From NCBI RefSeq assembly GCF_965638725.1, contig NC_134957.1, positions 17,384,101 through 17,448,100 of the forward strand: a stretch of 64,000 nucleotides of DNA, given 5' to 3'. Shown one piece after another: positions 40,028 through 50,520 of the stretch. The notes under the pieces are model-generated. The model saw only the letters and a list, made by a program, of their open reading frames with translations, made no database searches and was not told the DNA's origin. The stretch comes from Aptenodytes patagonicus. Its lineage: Eukaryota; Chordata; Aves; Sphenisciformes; Spheniscidae. The translations under genes were made by a program, and so were the position numbers. Each line of letters opens with the position of its first letter. Positions within the stretch are counted from its first letter, which is position 1.

Positions 40028-41534
40028 CTGTCCTCTGGAGGGTCTCCTGAAGCGGTGAGCCATCATGAGGGGTAACATCTGGTGCTGCCATGGTGGTGTG
40101 AAGTGTCTTGAATTTCACTTTGTTGTGGAACATTTTCTTACATTTTGTTTGTATCTTTCTGAGCGATTCCAGCTGCACGCAACTGTCCGTCTCTGAAAAG
40201 CCACATTCATCAGATAAAAGATTAGAAGAAAGCTTTTTTCGCTTTTTCTTCATTTTGCGAGCATTTCCCTCCTCTTCCCTGGATTGTCTCTCGCTTTTCT
40301 GTCCTTCATGTCTTAATTTACTACTAGACCTCTTGCACGACTTTTTAAGCTTATGTTCACACTGCCTTGCCAAGCCCTCATGGACAGAATTAGAACAGAA
40401 GCTACATTTGCTGCTTTCCTTCTCTTGACCTTCCAGAGCTACATTTTTAAGGTAAACCAGTAATTTTCTTTCCCCGGCTCTTGCAGGCAAGAACCCTTTA
40501 TTACAATTGCTGTAAATTTCTTCACACCTTCTTTCTGTTCTCTTCATTAAGCTGCTACGTGCCTCTCTAAAGTACTCAGAATCACTGATCTCTTCCAACA
40601 AATCCTTTAATCTGCAAGCAGATCTACATGTCCTGTACAGTACAGTACCTTCATCGCTATTGAATTCCTTATCATGAGTAACAGCAGCGCAATCCAAAGA
40701 ATGATTCAGTCCAGCATGTGGTAAATTATCAACAGTGAGTGAGTCATTCCTCTGCACTTGCAACTTTTTTGCAAACCTACCCCCATAGGTCTTGTTTTCT
40801 AACACTCTGTCTGTTGACTGAAGTTCCCCAACAGTGATCACCAGTCTGTAATTATCATCGCTACTACAGTTTGTCTTGTTGAGGTTTTGTACAGGACTCA
40901 CTTCTCTGAAGTGCTGACCATGTTTGTTACTCAAGCTGATGTCAAAATCGCTATCATCACCAGACACCACTCTCTTCCACCAGGACTTGTTCACAATGGT
41001 TTTTGGCTCTAAGCAAACACGTGCATACCGCGGTGTCTGATAGTAGTTCAGTAAATAATGGATGAATTCATCAGTCTCATAAACCTTCCGCTTTCTGCAA
41101 CCGTCTTCATCAGACGCTGTCTGCGTGTGAACTACATTCAGAGTTGGGTAGTCCCTTCCATCGAGAGATTCGATGACCCTGCAGTCCTGCGTAACTGTAA
41201 TCAGTAAAGATCCATAGCCAAAGGAGTTGTACGCTTCTCTGCCAGGCAGTCCATCAGAACTCGGGGCTGTAGAGGGATCATTTAAAATCGTCCTGACTAT
41301 ATGACAAGTGGATGCATGGAAGTTACTCACATCTCCTTCCTCACTACATAAGCTGCTACCTTTTGGGGTTAACAGGCACTTGAACTCTTCCTTACGTTTC
41401 AACTCTTTGTGCGTATGATAATGGGAGTTAATCAATTCCTGATGTATGTCTTTTAATGCTGTTTCAGAAAAGGAATCGTCCTTTCTTATGCCCAATGAAG
41501 GATCCACTTTTTGACTTGCCAACTGCGCAAAATC
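40028..41534 (-). CDS. AKAP17B: AKAP17B-like large exon (502 codons)
   Basis: This is the longest open frame in the window outside CpG islands. It begins after the acceptor TTTTTTTATTTGAAG at 41535, in frame with VK|DFAQLASQKVD, and ends at a donor ACAG|GTGAGA at 40028. Around codon 150 it contains ETDEFIHYLLNYYQTPRYAR, which I recognise as AKAP17-type sequence. The rest is low in hydrophobics, with acidic Ser clusters (GDDSDFDISLS, EEISDSEYF) and a Lys/Arg-rich stretch (RKMKKKRKKLSS) that looks like a nuclear localisation signal. AKAP17A binds the regulatory subunit of PKA and sits in splicing-factor compartments. AKAP17B is its paralogue beside PGRMC1 and SLC25A43 in mammals (from memory), matching the location here. 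An open frame of this length argues that the exon is, or was until recently, under selection. Confidence 0.75.
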
Positions 41535-42813
41535 CTTCAAATAAAAAAAATCAGGAAAACGATTATGTACATTTATTGAGCGCTATAAAGAGTGCTAAAC
41601 TGCAAACTCATAAGCAAGCAGTCCCACAGTCAGAAGAATTGTACAGGTGAGGGCTAAGTTTGGCTTCATTCAGAGCTCGATCGTACAATCTCACTATTCC
41701 TAAGTTAGAACTACAGATACTTCATCATCTCAGAAAGCTGCATTCTCAATTAAAGAAAGCGGTCCTTTCAACCAATTCATCTATCTCACTGCAACAGCGT
41801 AAGAAAATACTTATTCTTTGTTTGATCACAGCATCACAACAACTAGTATTGCGTGCAACAGTAAAATTACCATGCTTTTGTAGATCAAATATTTTATTTA
41901 GAATAAATTGCTTTGTTATACATTGCTTTAAAGGAGTTCAAATACAACCAATCTAAAGCTTTCCACGTGGTGAAACCAAGAAAATAGAAGTTTATTTAAC
42001 ACATCACCTTCATAATTAAGAAGGCCAATGTCAGACATTGTGGGGCCCTAAAACTCATGCAGAATGGCAAGGGTAGCCTCTGACTTCAGCTCTTAGTAAA
42101 TTACAGTCCTTTAGAAATCTTTAACGTTAAGGATTGTGGAAAACATACACTTGGTAAAAGCTGCAAGCAGATTTTTACTTCGCAAATAGTGAAGACAAAG
42201 CCATGTTAGCACCCCTGAGAAATGAAAACCCATTTTCTTTTTTTTTTTTTTAGCCCAAAGCACTAAAATAAACCTCCAAACATTAATGTGTGCAAAACAC
42301 TCGGAACTTTTATCACTCCTCTGCTGACTTTCTCAAGACCTTAGCTGAATCAAACTGAAATAAAACTGCTAGCTTAGTGTTGGCCACAAAAGAGAGGCTA
42401 TTAGAAATGCAACTGGCATAATCTGTGTCAATTTAATTGTGTCACTTGCAGACCTGAGATCAAAACAAGCAGAGATAGCATTATTTGCGTCCCAGCCCCG
42501 AAACACCTTGTTTGCAACATTGGATCAAGTCTAATAGAGCTGGTACAACCCTTCCAGTCTTGTTTTTACTCAGTAATCACAAGGCCTCGAACAAGCATCA
42601 AAGGCAAAGTTTCTGGGTGGAAACGCACTACCTTTGCTCTCAGGGCAAGACTGAGAGCAGACTGTCACAAGACTTAGACCTCAGGCCTTCTCAGTGTTTG
42701 GTCAGTCCCAAGGCATTCTTCTGAATAGCATCAAGACATCAAATGTCTAGTGAATTATTCAAGCTCTAATAAATACCCTTCAAAATTTAAAATATGTTTT
42801 AAAATAGTCTTAC

Positions 42814-43050
42814 TTTCACACGGTTTAACAGCACTGTAAGCAGTCTGACAGACTCCACTCTTCTCTGAGCTAGCAGGGATTTCCTTTCTTCCCATTCAGG
42901 CATATTCTCTGGCCACTGCTGTTCTTCAGCTGGTACCTTCTGCTGCTTTTGGGGATGTTTCTCATCTCCATCTATCTGCCTCTCTTCTCTCCTCTCGAGC
43001 TTAGCTTTCTTTTTTCTCTCTTGAACTTCTTTTCATCACCACGTCTTTTT
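42814..43050 (-). pseudogene. AKAP17B: AKAP17B-like exon with one-base frameshift
   Basis: The minus-strand acceptor (ATAATTACCTAG) at 43051 and donor (GTGAAA|GTAAGA) at 42814 define 237 bases. The previous exon ends in phase 2 and the next starts in phase 0, so 3n+1 bases (such as 238) are required. The entering frame reads RKRRGDEKKFKREK and then hits TAG at 42974-42972. The frame leaving the exon reads KAKLERREERQ, then EERKSLLAQRR and VESVRLLTVLLNRVK, which aligns with the AKAP17A amphipathic helix LLAQRNLQSIRLIAELL (from memory), a likely PKA-anchoring segment. The switch must occur between 43032 and 42975, where a six-base T run (43010-43015) is the natural slippage point. Either the gene is broken or the assembly lost one base. 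Confidence 0.7.
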
Positions 43051-43488
43051 CTAGGTAATTATCAATATGGGACAATTTAGATGACACTTGTTTTACATTT
43101 TGAGTCCTGGGGAATTGGATGCAAGTCTTTGAAGTGCTAATAATAAGCAACCAGTTGCCAAGAATTCACATGTGGCTAACAAGAAATCTTGTTTGTTAGA
43201 ATAACATGTTTAAAAAAACATGGCACATAGGTGACACGCATCCAACTGATGCACACGTTTAGAAAGTTCTTTGTCTCTTCAAATGGTTTGCATTCTAGGG
43301 TTTTCTTTATAAGCACTGCCAAGATGACAGATTCACATCATCGTTTGCCTCCAAGGACGCAACTAGAGACTGATCATTTGGATCTAATTCTTAAATTAAC
43401 AAATCTCCACTCCAGATTATCATGACAGTCCCATTTAAGAGAGATTACAAGACTATTTCCACTGTTGTAAAAATTAAAGTTGAAGCTG

Positions 43489-44005
43489 TGTGCTGGTTTT
43501 GGCTGGGGTAGAGTTAATGTTCTTCACAGCAGCTAGCATGGGGCTGTGTTTTGGATTTGTGCTGAAAACAGTGCTGATAACACAGGGAAGTTTTCGTTGT
43601 TGCTGAGGAGTGCTGACACAGAGTCAAGGCCTTTTCTGCCTCTCACCCCACCCCACCAGCGAGTAGGCTGGGGGTGCACAAGAAGTTGGGAGGGGACACA
43701 GCCGGGACAGCTGACCCCAGCTGACCCAAGGGATATTCCACACCATATGACGTCATGCTCAGCACATAAAGCTGGGGGAAGAAGAAGGAAGGGGGGGACA
43801 TTCGGAGTGATGGCGTTTGTCTTCCCAAGTAACCGTTACGCGTGATGGAGCCCTGCTTTCCTGGAGATGGCTGAACACCTGCCTGCCCATGGGAAGGAGT
43901 GAATGGATTCCTTGTTTTGCTTCGCTTGTGTGCGCGGCTTTTGCTTTCCCTATTAAACTGTCTTTATCTCAACCCACGAGTTTTCTCACTTTTACCCTTA
44001 CGACA
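43489..44005 (+). mobile_element. Solo LTR of an avian endogenous retrovirus
   Basis: The segment begins TGTGCTGGTTTTGGCTGGGG and carries the layout of a common neoavian ERV LTR: a perfect cAMP-response element TGACGTCA at 43748-43755, a TATA-like CATAAA at 43765-43770, an ATTAAA polyadenylation signal at 43952-43957 and a following T-rich stretch (GTCTTTATCTC). No retroviral coding sequence flanks it. The distal end, which in complete copies continues to a terminal CA, appears truncated near 44005. It sits in plus orientation inside an intron of the minus-strand AKAP17B-like gene, so any activity would be antisense to that gene. Family assignment is from memory of the sequence type. Confidence 0.8.
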
Positions 44006-44527
44006 AAGTGTTCACACAAATAAGTGTTTAATTTTAAGTATTTGAATAAGAAGGTATTAACAATGGAAGCATAGCAATGTTTTCAGAGACCTAGCATTAG
44101 AGTTGCTATGCTCCATGTTCTAAGTGTTGGCATTTTTTTTAAGATATGAAGGTGCGCAACATGATTAATTACTAGTGACAGTTTAGGATACCATCCAAAC
44201 ACATTATCTATAGAATTAAAACTTCAATATACTACTATTACTCATATACAAAATTTAAGAACACTGCCCTGAAGATAACAATGAAAAAAATAACATGTAA
44301 AAAGGGGTAGAGGGAAAGGCAGAAAAGTGTTCATCTCTAGCTTTGGACCTTCCAGTCAACTGGGAGGCACCTAGAAATGTATGTCACATTAATTTTACTT
44401 CAGGGCATAAAGACATTAATTTGTGATGTTGCAGCATAGAGCAATACAAAAAGTCGACATACAGAATCTTAAGCAATCGAGCCTCAGAGCAATTTGAGAG
44501 CAACAGCTCTCCGATTTCACTCCAGGC

Positions 44528-44610
44528 CCACAGTATCACAGAATAATCGAATCTGAAAGGGACCTCAGGATGCCTCTAGTCCAACCTTTCTCATAACCCA
44601 GACCCCTCCA
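44528..44610 (-). mobile_element. CR1 3'-end remnant
   Basis: A short plus-strand match to the inverted CR1 3' tail: 'tcacagaataatcgaatctg', then 'aagggacctcaggatgcctc' and 'tagtccaacc'. Only the last 80 bases of the element are present, and it is diverged. Confidence 0.75.
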
Positions 44611-44820
44611 TCTGATGCCTTACACACAGAATCATCACGATGCTTTTCTTTCCAACAGTAACACATAAATTAAAAACTACATAGTATTGCTTCAAGTTCT
44701 CCAACTCCTGCTTCCTCAAAGCCTGGATTTTTAAAGTAGCCACTCTTCCTGGATTTTACTTGGTATGAGATAGCGTAACAAATCTCAAAAATGGGACATT
44801 CTCTAAAAATATACTCTCAC

Positions 44821-44945
44821 CTTTCAACCCCCTCTCTTTTTTTCCCCCTTTTTCGAACGTGCTCCTGTTCTTGCAGCTTTAGTCTTTCCAGGCTTCTCTT
44901 TCTTATGGCTCCTTCACTAAAATGTCTGGTTGTATCAAAAGACAC
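44821..44945 (-). CDS. AKAP17B: AKAP17B-like exon, start of the basic coiled region
   Basis: The minus-strand acceptor CTTCTTCTGTGACAG at 44946 is strong, and the donor GTTGAAAG|GTGAGA lies at 44821. The 125 bases read in phase 0: [20 protein letters not shown], then [20 protein letters not shown]. This aligns with AKAP17A around VSFDSTKHLSDASIKKRQLE (from memory), at the junction between the RRM domain and the charged helical region. The exon ends with two bases of an Arg codon completed by the next exon. The strong splice sites and clear homology make this the most secure exon after the large one. The partner exon upstream that would encode the RRM was not found. Confidence 0.75.
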
Positions 44946-46695
44946 CTGTCACAGAAGAAGCAGAATCAGACTTAGCAGTCCAGTTTGCTGTGTATTTATA
45001 CAAACACAGACAACCTGCTGAGCAAATGAGAGACGCCGGGTGACTACCAAATACTACTACACTCATGAGAATGTTTCTCTCTACCCTGGCACACTAGAAC
45101 ATCTCTTCTGAAGTTCACACTGGGTTGTCAGTCAAGCTCAAACACCCCACTCCCAAATGTCTCCTCCTGCTGTGATATCAGGGGTTCACAATCTGACATC
45201 ATACCTTTGGCCAAACCCGTTCCTGGCATGCTCTTCTGGGGACTCAAAGTTCAGTGTGTTCAGCAGAGCATTCCTAGCTGCAGGATTTGTGCAGTTCTGC
45301 CAAAACTAGAGTTCACTGACTCTCAGAGCAACATCTTTTGGATCAAATGCATATTTGCTTGCTTAAAAATTGATGAATTCTGTTGATGTGTGCTGCACTT
45401 AATCAGCTTCAAATGCCCAGATGTAAGCACATTAAAAGAAAACGCTCAGCAAATTGCATCAAGGTCTATCTACACTGAAAAAATAAGTAATATGAAGTGT
45501 TATTTCCAGCATAGAGGTATATTTTAGGGTCACAGTTTAGAAACAACCTGAGAAAAAATACCCAAACAGGGTACACCCTAATAAGTACTTACGGAGGTAA
45601 GCTATTAGGCTGCTGAAATCTTGCAATCTGTAAGCTTGTTTTCTTTTATAATGCCACACTAAGCATAGCACTTAAATGGATTCATCCCTCAACATACTTA
45701 AGCAAAAAGGTACAGAGAAGAGAAGGGTACCCTTTACTAGCCAAGAACCACCTAAATTAGGGCAGCTGCTGCACCTACTTCATGCTTAACAATAAGAAAC
45801 CAAGTATCTTTCAAAGAGTCTCACCAGCTCCTGAGATCATCTCCCAATTTCAGTGCCAGCCACACTGAAAATATTTACAACTTTTACCTTACCCACACCA
45901 ATTTTTCAGGAAATCAAAACAGTAAAATGCCATTTTTTGATTAAAGGACTTAAGTTCAGATACATGAACTTCATATATCAGTATCTCTATAGCCAGTACA
46001 AACAGGATAATCATAAGGTTTTTTCCCCTCACATGTTTAAGTGTCCAAAAAGTTTACAGAGAGACTTCTACTGGTTAGCAAGGACTTCTCAGGCCTAACT
46101 TCAAGGAAAAAAGAGCAGAAGTTGGCAAACCACCATCTGTTTCTCAAAATCTCAGCAGCTAGTAACAAATAAAGGTTAGTATATTTTAATGCTGTCCATA
46201 TGCTATATTTTTCTTTCTTTTTAGCCACCATTTTAACATAAATACAGACTAAACCAAAGGAGGGGGGGGAGATACATATACACAGAGAACTGCAGGAGTG
46301 CCACATAAAAGCTTCCACTGAAGCAACATGAAAAAAAGTCTGGAAGATGGTTGTCACAGGTTAAAAACTATACTGCCATTACTTGAGGAATGCCTGTTTG
46401 CCTTCAATATAGGAATCTACAGGGGAAGACAAGTGCAGTGCAAGAAGCTGTCTGGTAAAAGAGGGTGACTATACTTTATTCAGAATGATGAAGAAAAAAC
46501 CTACATATGTACTGAAGGAAAAGATAGTGTAATTAAAAAAAAAAAATAACCAGGAATCTCTGGAAGCAGCAGCTACAGCACAGACTGCAGCACTGAACTG
46601 CTCCTGTTAAGGAACTGCTGCCAAATGCACTCAGAATTAACCACAACTTTGTAAGGCAAGGCTGAATATCTCAGGATTAATCTCTGAATACGGCC

Positions 46696-46723
46696 GTGTG
46701 TGTATATATATATATACACACAT
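46696..46723. repeat. Self-complementary (GT)n(TA)n(CA)n repeat
   Basis: GTGTGTGTATATATATATATACACACA is an alternating purine-pyrimidine tract and a near-perfect palindrome, with cruciform and Z-DNA potential. It lies directly beside the segment copied to 51.3 kb. Confidence 0.85.
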
Positions 46724-46842
46724 AGACACACCTTCAGTACCTCATACAAGCAAAGCAGATACACCCGAAGTACTTACTACAAAACTGAAAAAGTGAGTAG
46801 TCTCTAGAATCCTTTCTGCCCACCGTGCATTAAGATAAAGAG
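46719..46842 (+). repeat. Segment duplicated at 51288-51411
   Basis: About 120 bases here recur in direct orientation at 51288-51411 with roughly nine differences, most of them C/T or G/A transitions, and one indel near each end. The left end abuts a (GT)n(TA)n(CA)n simple repeat. It has no coding capacity that I recognise. Confidence 0.85.
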
Positions 46843-47760
46843 CTTCCTAAAGCTATCTATAATGTTAGTATCAACTACACTTTTCCCATCACACTAAGAT
46901 TTGAGGTGCAGCAGGTTAACACATCCAGAACACTGCTGCTGAAACCTGTAGAGACATGAAAGTCAAGCCTGGAGCGTACCCAAAAGCTTGTTCGGTTTTG
47001 CAAATACAGCTTCTATTAAACCAACCGATATTATCCTGCCCTTGCAAATCTTTCTTCACTTACATCCTTACACCATCATGGCTGCAACCACATTCCTACT
47101 ACTGTAATAAATCACTTAAAAGTAAGCCCAAAAGTCTCTTCATAGAGCCGAGTAAGCTATAGCGGTTTGCCAGCGCAGACCATTACCCTTGCTCTTCCCC
47201 ACTCTTCTTCATAGCCAGGAGCTCTTCAAGCATCAGAAATGTATTTCTCATCACGTAACTGTGTACAAAGCACAGAATTATTTACTGGCTGATCCACTGG
47301 CTTGCTGCTCAGCAGCATGGCTTTTTAGAATCAACCCTGACATATTAATAAGCTGTTATCTTAACTTTAGATTTTAACTATTCCAACTGACAAATCACAA
47401 GGAATCTGACATTCAACCCCTTTATCAAATTATTATTTCATTTCCTTTTAGCCATTCTGCCACGGTTATAACATCAGGAACACATTTGCCCTTGCACTAG
47501 TGTTTACTGAGATAACTGCAGGCTGAACCGTCCTTTGCTACCTGCATGCCTTTCTTCTGTGATCACGTGTTCTGATAACACTGATACATACTCAAAACAA
47601 CAAAAAAAACCCCGTTACTTAAATGTATAAAAAGGAACCAAGATACTGACCTGAGACTCTACAGATCTGTGATCAATTCCCAGCTCTGCTGAGGAATTCC
47701 TGTGAAACTTCCTATGTCTCATGGGCCTAAAATAATACAGTATTTTAGAACAGATTCAAG

Positions 47761-48280
47761 CTGATCAGGACTGCAACAGGCCATCGGATCCCTTACTCTG
47801 GCCTGTGCTAACCATATTTGGCTGAAGCATCTCTTCCAGGAAGGCACCCGGCCCTGGTTTGCAAAGACGACGATACAAAAACCTACCACTTTGCGCAGGC
47901 AGTTTGTTCCATTCCTTACTCATTTGCCATTTGAAATGGAAGCCACTTCCAGATATTGATTTTTCTTAAGCCTTCCTCTACTAGATTCATATCCTTTTAG
48001 CATCTAGGTGGTTTTGTTCCCCCCCCCCCTTACATGTATAACTCAGGTGCCTCTCAGTCATCTTTCTTATCTAAAATACATAGCTTGAGCTCTTTGAGAG
48101 CTCTCTCACAGCCTCTCGTTGTGAGGCACTTTCTCCAGCCCCCGAGAAATTTTTGTTGCAATATTCTAACACTCTCCAATGTAAAACATATGAATCCCAA
48201 ACCCGCACACAGTATTAAATTGGTCAGTGCCATACGCAGCAGATTAACTCCTTTAAGCTTACTTTCTATCACCACTTAAA
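47761..48280 (-). mobile_element. Ancient CR1/L3-type LINE fragment
   Basis: The plus strand follows, piece by piece, the diverged antisense pattern of the 3' part of a CR1-superfamily ORF2: 'gcagtttgttccattcctta', 'gcctctcagtcatctttctt', 'gagctctttgagagctctct', 'cactctccaatgtaaaac' and 'cacagtattaaattggtcag'. The copy is far more degraded than the CR1 at 56.4 kb, with no continuous frame. I infer an ancient insertion; a repeat-library search is needed to name the subfamily. Confidence 0.55.
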
Positions 48281-48636
48281 CATACTCCCCACAACACTGC
48301 AGTGGAAACCCAAGCTGTTACTGTTGTACTACAATAACCCTTTCATAGCCTTAAAGAAAGGCATGAGGATAAATCAGTAACTCTGAAATTATTTTTCTGA
48401 GTATATGTATGATCCTTTTTACATTGACTAAATTATCTTAGAACACCCTAAAACGTGTCACCCAAGTTCATACTTTAAAACAAAATTAGACTTTAGGGAA
48501 ACATTAACAGCCTGGCAATATCTAACCTGATACACCCATATAGTCCATATGAGCAAAATGCAAGTAGTGAGAATAATTTGATCCAAAGGTGCCCCTCACA
48601 TTTGCTCACAACACCGCTAGCTCAAACAGCTCTTAC

Positions 48637-48684
48637 CATCCCGTTTCCCAGCTGGTCACTCATGCCAGGCCCTGGGCCATCACA
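48637..48684 (-). other. Possible short leader coding exon of the AKAP17B-like gene
   Basis: On the minus strand, an acceptor-like ...TCTCAGAAACAG is followed by GGCATGAGTGACCAGC and ends GGGATG|GTAAGA. The ATG at 48663-48661 opens MSDQLGNGM and leaves in phase 0, the phase required by the exon at 44945. Joining them would give [18 protein letters not shown], a product without the RRM domain. A nine-codon frame next to a donor can occur by chance, and the polypyrimidine tract is poor, so this is a hypothesis only. Confidence 0.2.
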
Positions 48685-49229
48685 ACTGTTTCTGAGACCA
48701 TACCATCAACCGGGTCAGGAAAGAGATCTAGCTTGGAGGAAAAAAAAAAAAAACAACAATGATCGTATTTTGCCAGGTTACTTTTCAGGCAGTTGGTTTC
48801 CCTGCCCTCATGCACAGCGCAGCCCCCAAGCAGTTCCACCAGCAGAGCTGAAGGAGTGCTCGAGGCAGAGGAAATATCTTAATTCTGCAGAGGTGGGTAT
48901 GCAAGAGCACCTATGAGCAAATGGCAACGTGGCAGGAGTAATTGATCCATAGTAGCAGAAAGAACTTGTCATGCAGGGAAAAGTGTTTACCAGAAAGAGT
49001 CACTTGGAGAAGTTTAAACAAGAGGTTTAAACAGCTTTTCAACAGTCGGGACTAGTTTATTCAGCTTGCTCTGCGCAAAATTAAGTGAAGAGCAGAGATG
49101 ATCAGAAATTCTGCTGCTCACACAAATATCTCAATAAAGGGGGCGTTTTGAAGCTAATGCTCCTAGCGTCACTACTTCATGCTGCGCGTTTTGAGGTGAG
49201 GATAAAGAAAACCGCAAGCCAACCCCATC

Positions 49230-50520
49230 TCCATGGACGGAACTGCCGTAAGGCCGCGGTCCCTCTGCTCAGCGGGAAGGTGCCCGAGCTCCAACGGGAT
49301 CAGCAGGCACCGCAACTCGGATTATCGCACCGCCGGCCAAAAGGAGCCCCACGGTCACGGCCCAGCGACCGCCAGGCTGGCGCCCACCCCTCGGCCAGCG
49401 GCCGAGGGGCGGTTTCGGCGGCAACTGGGGGACGGAGGCAGCGGCAGGGCCCGACCCGCTCTCCTGCCCCGGCAGCGCTGCACCCGGCCGCGAGCCCCGG
49501 GTGAGGGTGCGGGGCAGCCGCCCCCTGCCACCCCCGGGCCCTGCTTCGGGCTGCCGGAGCGCCTCTGCGGCCACAAGCCAGCCGGGTCAGGAAACGCCCC
49601 GGCCCCAGCGACCCGCGGCGCCCACCGCGCGGGCTGGCTGAGGCGGCGAGGGGGCGACACTCCCCGAGTCGAGCCCGACACCCGCCAGCCCGTCCCGGCG
49701 GGGCCACGGGCTCCGGGCAGCCCCACCGGAGCTGCCGGGAACCACTCCACCCCCCGGTGCCCCGGCGGGCGCGGGCCAGGCCCGGCCGGCACGGAGGGGA
49801 GCGGCAGCCCTCCGGCCGCGGCCCCTTCCCCACGCGGGCCGCGTCGCGGCCGCTCCCCGGCGCCGGAGCCCCCAGCGCCCTTCGCCAGCAGGGCGCCCGG
49901 CAGCCGCAGCTGCTTCCCCCGAAGGAGCGGGGCACAGAGCTCCAGCAGCCCGCCCCGCCCCGCCCCACCCCACCTCGGGAGCGCCGCCCGCAGCGGCGGA
50001 CGCCCTCCGCCCGCAGCGCCCCGCTCCCACAGGCCGCAGCGGGCCGGCTCTCCTTACCCCTCCGGCCGCCAGTGCAGCCGACCGCCCACGCTTCCGGGCG
50101 CCCTTCCCGTCACCACCCCGAGGCGGAGCGCGGCGCACGCTGGGCAGCGGCGGGGGGACCCGCCTCTGGGGCGCGGCCCGGCACCGCCCGCTCCTCCCGC
50201 CTCCCGGAGTTGGGCCGGCGGTGGTGGCGGTGGTGGTGGTGGTGGTGGTGGTGGCGGTGGCGGTGGTGGCGGCGGCCGCCGGACCTGCCTGCCTGCCCGC
50301 GTTGATCCCCAGACCGGGGGGGCGCTGCACCCGCGGGGGCCATTTTGTGGCGGCCAGGTCCCGGGGGAAGGGCGGTCCGGGGCGGCGTGGCTGTGTGGTG
50401 TTTGGGGATTTCACGCCTGGTTTTGAGGAACAATTTGCAAAGCGGGGCATGGCGGAGCCCCAGGAGGTGCCGGCGGCTGTCCGGGCCGCGGCTTCCCACC
50501 CTGTTGAGTGACCTCAGCTG
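49230..50520 (-). promoter_or_regulatory. CpG island, probable AKAP17B-like promoter, possibly bidirectional
   Basis: This is a strong CpG island about 4.3 kb upstream of the first recognised AKAP17B-like exon. A minus-strand donor (CCGGAGGG|GTAAGGAG near 50058) would let an untranslated first exon splice leftward. A plus-strand donor-like GTGAGGGT near 49500 leaves open a rightward transcript too. The many long frames here on both strands are GC artefacts with no recognisable domain. Confidence 0.6.
50220..50276 (+). repeat. GGT/GGC trinucleotide repeat in CpG island
   Basis: About eighteen triplets of GGT with interspersed GGC lie in the island core. The repeat is probably length-variable, capable of G-quadruplex formation on the plus strand, and sits near the putative transcription start. 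Confidence 0.9.

Noticed and set aside
49233-50450. 397-codon plus-strand and 287-codon minus-strand frames
   Set aside because: Both are products of CpG-island composition, including a poly-Gly run from the GGT/GGC repeat. No conserved motif was seen.
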